In this document: piece by piece, positions 61,184-64,000 of the stretch
Position numbering within the stretch: position 1 is the first letter of the stretch
Layout: every line of letters begins with the position of its first letter
Assembly (NCBI GenBank): GCA_051414805.1
Contig: CP166702.1
Location: 1,364,001 to 1,428,000, forward strand
Reading direction: 5' to 3'
Source: Xenophilus sp003671765
Lineage (GTDB): Bacteria > Pseudomonadota > Gammaproteobacteria > Burkholderiales > Burkholderiaceae_C
Length of the DNA stretch: 64,000 nt
Notes under the pieces: model-generated
Told to the model about the DNA's origin: nothing
The model's input: only the letters and a program-made list of their open reading frames with translations
Database searches by the model: none
Made by a program: the position numbers and the translations under genes

Positions 61184-61998
61184 GCGACTGCAAGAAGTGC
61201 GACAACAAGGCCGGCCTGTCCATCCTCCTGGTGCGGCCCGGCGCCATTGCCAAGGACGCTGACCTGGCGCCGGCCGAAGCGGCGCGGCTGCGGACCCACG
61301 ACGCCACCGTTCACGCCCTCGGCCTGCCCGGGCTCGATGCGTCGCGTCACGTTCTGCGCATGCTGCGCCGGGGCGGCTTCGTCTACGTCTACTACACCAA
61401 GCGGCTGCCTCAACTCATCAACCGATGGCAGGCGTATCGCGTGCAGGACAGCGGCGTGCTCATCCCCGAGAGCGAAATCGCTTGGGATGACACCCGGGCC
61501 CGCTTTGCCTGTTCACGCAAGGAATCGCATCCGCACGACTTGCGCACCCTGTGCATCCAACTGCCCGTCGACCAGCCCGAGAGCGCGGGCCCCGTGTGGA
61601 TCGGCTTCTCGATGAACTGGTGGGACGAGGGGATGCGGGCCAAGGTGCAGAAGGAGCCTGCTGCCGCAGGCATGGTGCGCATCAACCCGTTGGCGGACCT
61701 CGGAGGTGTGAAGCACGCCTTCAAGGCCGACCCGTTCTCGATCCAGCAATACGTGGCCGATTTCGCGCTGCGGTCGATGAACCATGGCGGCACCAAGGAA
61801 GGAATCAACGTCACCCGCGGCGGCGTCGAACCTGCGACGCCTTTCTACAACGGCGACCACGACAAGAGCTATGGACAGGGCAGGGGCCTGCATGACGTGA
61901 TGCAGCGCCAGGCAGCGGGGCACTCCGCCACCCGAGGCAAGGAATTCGTGCTGGCGCTGCCCGATCCCGTGGGCCTGGATGCCGACCTCACCCTTTGA
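61180..61998 (+). CDS. T6SS effector N-terminal fragment (VasX/BTH_I2691-like)
   Basis: This 272-residue product opens with CKKCDNKAGLSILLVRPG and continues through GGFVYVYYTKRLPQLINRWQAY and EFVLALPDPVGLDADLTL. This is the N-terminal region of T6SS toxins of the VasX/BTH_I2691 group, which normally exceed 800 residues. It stops abruptly after DPVGLDAD, where the family continues into helical toxin regions. The next 1.15 kb reads well only on the opposite strand, so the gene looks interrupted by an inversion. Confidence 0.65.
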   Translation: MSDCKKCDNKAGLSILLVRPGAIAKDADLAPAEAARLRTHDATVHALGLPGLDASRHVLRMLRRGGFVYVYYTKRLPQLINRWQAYRVQDSGVLIPESEIAWDDTRARFACSRKESHPHDLRTLCIQLPVDQPESAGPVWIGFSMNWWDEGMRAKVQKEPAAAGMVRINPLADLGGVKHAFKADPFSIQQYVADFALRSMNHGGTKEGINVTRGGVEPATPFYNGDHDKSYGQGRGLHDVMQRQAAGHSATRGKEFVLALPDPVGLDADLTL

Positions 61999-63155
61999 GT
62001 CGCCTGCGTGGCGGCACGCTTTTCCGCGCTGATCATGGCGCTGCCGCGCACGAACTGCAGGAACTCCTTGGCATCGACTTCGGCCGTGAGCAGCACCGGC
62101 AGCAGCAGCGCGCTCCTATCGCGGCCCGTGCTTGCGGTCATGGCGCGCTCGATGGCCTGTTGCGCCAGGGTCAGCGGCGGCAGCGTGCGAAGCCATTTGG
62201 CCAACCCAGCCGGTGGCGGCGCCTTGGGCAAGCGTGCCGCCATGGCCGCCAGTTGCATGGCACCAGCCACCATGGAAGCCAGTCCCCCCATGCTCAGGGC
62301 CACCACGCGCGGGTGCAGCCAGTTGTATTTGCGCGCCAGCTCGTGGTTGAGCACCCCGCGCATCAGGTCCACGGTCTTGTCGCGCATGTTGCCGTCGTTG
62401 CCGCGGTCCCAGTCGCCCACCAGCAGCTCCTTGGCCTTGTCGATGCTTTCCTTGTGGTTGCCGAAGAAGGCGCGCAGCGCGAAGGCATCGGCCTTGCCGA
62501 TCTCCTTGCCCAGGGTCAGCTCCAGCCACTGGTTGATGTCGTCCTTGTGCGCCAGCGGCTGGGGGTAGCACACGCGGTCGGCTTCTTCGGCGTACACGGT
62601 GCCGCTGCTGCAGCGGGCGGTGATCTTGCCCGGGTCGTTTTCGTCGAAGTGGTTCTTGAAGTAGTCGCGCATCGCGGCGCAATCCAGCGCCCTGAGCCAG
62701 TCCTGCTCGTAAGGGCGCATGGCCTGGGCCTGGCGCTGCAGGATGGCATCGCGCTTTTCGGGCCAGGTCTCGAACTTCTTCTGGTCGAGCTGACGCAGGA
62801 TGCGTGCCCATTTGTTGCGGCCGGCTTCTTCGCCCTGGCGGGCGTCGAAAACACGGTTTTTCTCGGCCTGCGCGCCGATGGAGACGATACGCCCATTGCG
62901 GCTGCCGTCGGACGCCCTACCGCCGTCGGCGTCGGGCACCCAGGTGTAGCTGGACGTGGGATAGCGCGGATTGACCTGAAGCTGCTGGTATTTCCAACTG
63001 TCCTCGGACGCCCTGGTGCCATTGCGCTGGGCCTTTTGCAACGCCATGGCCAGCAAGGCCTCGCGCAGCCCCTGCAAGGTGGAGTAACAGGCTTGCGAGC
63101 GCATCCAGTCGTTGTTGCTCAGCCACTCTTTCCTGTGGGCTGCGTCCTTGGCCAT
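61869..63155 (-). CDS. Inverted middle/C-terminal segment of a T6SS effector
   Basis: This 428-codon frame starts MAKDAAHRKEWLSNNDWM and has long amphipathic helices (ILQRQAQAMRPYEQDWLRAL) and a hydrophobic stretch (VALSMGGLASMVAGAMQLAAM). Both resemble the central parts of large VasX-like effectors. The last 45 or so codons are merely antisense to the preceding gene, so the genuine part ends near 62000. There is no own promoter or ribosome-binding site that I can see. I read it as the displaced continuation of the effector at 61180; an independent gene is less likely. Confidence 0.45.
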   Translation of the reverse strand: MAKDAAHRKEWLSNNDWMRSQACYSTLQGLREALLAMALQKAQRNGTRASEDSWKYQQLQVNPRYPTSSYTWVPDADGGRASDGSRNGRIVSIGAQAEKNRVFDARQGEEAGRNKWARILRQLDQKKFETWPEKRDAILQRQAQAMRPYEQDWLRALDCAAMRDYFKNHFDENDPGKITARCSSGTVYAEEADRVCYPQPLAHKDDINQWLELTLGKEIGKADAFALRAFFGNHKESIDKAKELLVGDWDRGNDGNMRDKTVDLMRGVLNHELARKYNWLHPRVVALSMGGLASMVAGAMQLAAMAARLPKAPPPAGLAKWLRTLPPLTLAQQAIERAMTASTGRDRSALLLPVLLTAEVDAKEFLQFVRGSAMISAEKRAATQATQRVRSASRPTGSGSASTNSLPRVAECPAAWRCITSCRPLPCP

Positions 63156-63165
63156 CCGTCACTAA

Positions 63166-63564
63166 ATGGCAGAGGTGCACCGCCTCTGGCCGCCGGCGAA
63201 GGCGCGCAGCGGCAAAGCGATCGATATGTTCAAGGCCCTGCTGGAGCGGCGCAGGACCTATTGGGCTGACTGGCAGGCCACGCCCGGCTCGATGCTGTTG
63301 CGGCACCTGCTGCTGCCGTTCGTGCTGGTGTGGATCGTGGTCAACCGCTTCGTGGTATGGACGGCGCAGACGGTGGTGTGGCCGCCTGAAGTCAAGGCCG
63401 CCCTGGGGCACGTGGTCACTGAAGAAGACCTGGCATCGGACTCGGCGTGCAGGCTGAGGGCGGCATCCGACGACCAAGGTCGGCAAGAGCGGCGGGCCGA
63501 AGGCATCGAACAGGCCGACCTGGGGCGCCGGCGCCAGCCGCACCAGGGACGCGGCCGTCGATGA
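63166..63564 (+). CDS. Short membrane-spanning protein or effector remnant
   Basis: This 132-codon frame has an internal ATG at 63226 (MFKALLERRRTYWADW), then one strongly hydrophobic segment (LLLPFVLVWIVVNRFVVW). It becomes arginine- and glutamine-rich at the end, which suggests loss of frame after about residue 95. It may be the start of a small immunity-like protein for the effector, or a fragment. I do not recognise a family. Confidence 0.35.
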   Translation: MAEVHRLWPPAKARSGKAIDMFKALLERRRTYWADWQATPGSMLLRHLLLPFVLVWIVVNRFVVWTAQTVVWPPEVKAALGHVVTEEDLASDSACRLRAASDDQGRQERRAEGIEQADLGRRRQPHQGRGRR

Positions 63565-63656
63565 GGGCAATTCCGCTGATGGGTCTTTCCCTTGCCGACT
63601 CCATGGCCGTTGCGCGTTGATCGATTGCCTGTCAGAGGTCACGTGGCAGCGCCAGA

Positions 63657-63728
63657 ACGCCGAACTGACGCTGAGCGAGCACGGCTTCGTGCTGGCGTAC
63701 CCGCAGCTCTGGACGGCCGAGGGCTGAG
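63657..63728 (+). repeat. Right copy of the 72-nt direct repeat flanking the effector island
   Basis: It encodes the same C-terminal peptide as the glycolipid-binding gene (ELTLSEHGFVLAYPQLWTAE) but has no upstream gene body. It matches 59928-59999 with 5 differences. It marks the right edge of the island. Confidence 0.9.
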
Positions 63729-63887
63729 AAGCTGTGAACGAACCGACCACGTCCGCTCGGCGCGCCCTGACGACGCCCCTCGTCGTTGCAAATGCTCGCC
63801 ATAGCCCGAGCTATGGCTGCGCTTTGCGCCTCGATGGGCGCCGCCCTGGCGCGCCGCTCGAACGCGGCCGATTCATTCACAGCTTCT
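63727..63887. mobile_element. MITE-like 161-bp palindromic element
   Basis: The ends AGAAGCTGTGAACGAACCG and the inverse of CGATTCATTCACAGCTTCT form imperfect terminal inverted repeats. The interior is a long imperfect palindrome centred on CCATAGC-CCGA-GCTATGG. It has no coding capacity. It sits immediately after the duplicated gene end. The design suggests a miniature transposable element or a REP-type hairpin. Confidence 0.6.
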
Positions 63888-63896
63888 GAGGCACGC

Positions 63897-64000
63897 TCAG
63901 TCCAGCGTGCGCCGCCCCGCGATGAGCCGGCGGTTGCGCTCGTCGTCTTCCTCGATCTCGCGCGCGAAGTCGGCCAGGCCGCCGTCCGCCGGCGTGTTGT
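63897..64000 (-). CDS. 3' end of an unidentified gene
   Basis: The last 33 codons of a leftward gene end with GLADFAREIEEDDERNRRLI and stop at 63897-63899. The acidic-then-basic C-terminus looks coding and in frame to the window edge. I do not recognise the family, and the body lies outside the window. Confidence 0.5.
   Translation of the reverse strand, partial: NTPADGGLADFAREIEEDDERNRRLIAGRRTLD

Noticed and set aside
1..64000. CRISPR arrays, rRNA operons, full insertion sequences or transposase genes
   Set aside because: No regularly spaced direct repeats, rRNA-like sequence or transposase motifs were seen on either strand.

Overview
The window reads as high-GC betaproteobacterial DNA of the order Burkholderiales. 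Tripartite-tricarboxylate-type binding proteins, a complete terephthalate operon, a Tn4371/RP4-type trb operon and dispersed intergenic repeats of a kind I associate with Comamonadaceae all point there. The genus cannot be fixed from sequence alone.

Positions 1-12218 form a catabolic block. A leftward run carries a Rieske oxygenase, its PDR/VanB-type reductase and four genes of four-carbon sugar-acid (tetronate) breakdown: ltnD, denD, otnK and the 5' end of otnC. A MarR regulator sits beside them, and a rightward run carries two TTT binding proteins, a second Rieske oxygenase, a hemerythrin, a 3-hydroxyacyl-CoA-dehydrogenase-like enzyme and a secreted alpha/beta hydrolase. Two TTGCAT-N-ATGCAA palindromes flank marR and probably couple both arms.

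Positions 12576-21047 are the most striking part: a polyester-monomer cluster. A tannase-family lipoprotein at 13439-15256 matches Ideonella sakaiensis MHETase almost residue for residue, as I recall that sequence. It stands beside tphC-A2-A3-B-A1, which imports and oxidises terephthalate to protocatechuate. Two IclR regulators accompany it: one intact, and one adjacent to tphC broken by two frameshifts. No PETase, no protocatechuate ring-cleavage genes and no TctA/TctB membrane subunits are present.

Positions 21218-34618 hold a LysR gene and a tightly overlapping traG-trbBCDEJ-eex-trbLFGI-DUF2274 operon, the mating-pair-formation arm of a Tn4371-like integrative conjugative element. It ends 55 bp from a tRNA-Leu gene interrupted by a 237-nt group I intron; a 5' half of a second tRNA-Leu lies just beyond. 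The polyester-monomer genes therefore probably ride on, or abut, a conjugative element.

Positions 35337-59998 look like core chromosome: cysM, a Nudix hydrolase, tusA, an SGNH hydrolase, galU, valS, yaaA, a prolyl hydroxylase, queF, a two-component-like pair, topoisomerase IB, a nucleoside permease, a ClC channel, a LysR/NmrA pair, an alcohol dehydrogenase-hemerythrin cluster, a PfpI protein and dinB. Three copies of a roughly 60-bp repeat occur here, and I saw none to the left of the tRNA. The right end (60000-63728) is a small type VI secretion effector island, flanked by a 72-nt duplication of the preceding gene's 3' end and apparently rearranged by an internal inversion. A 161-bp MITE-like palindrome follows it.
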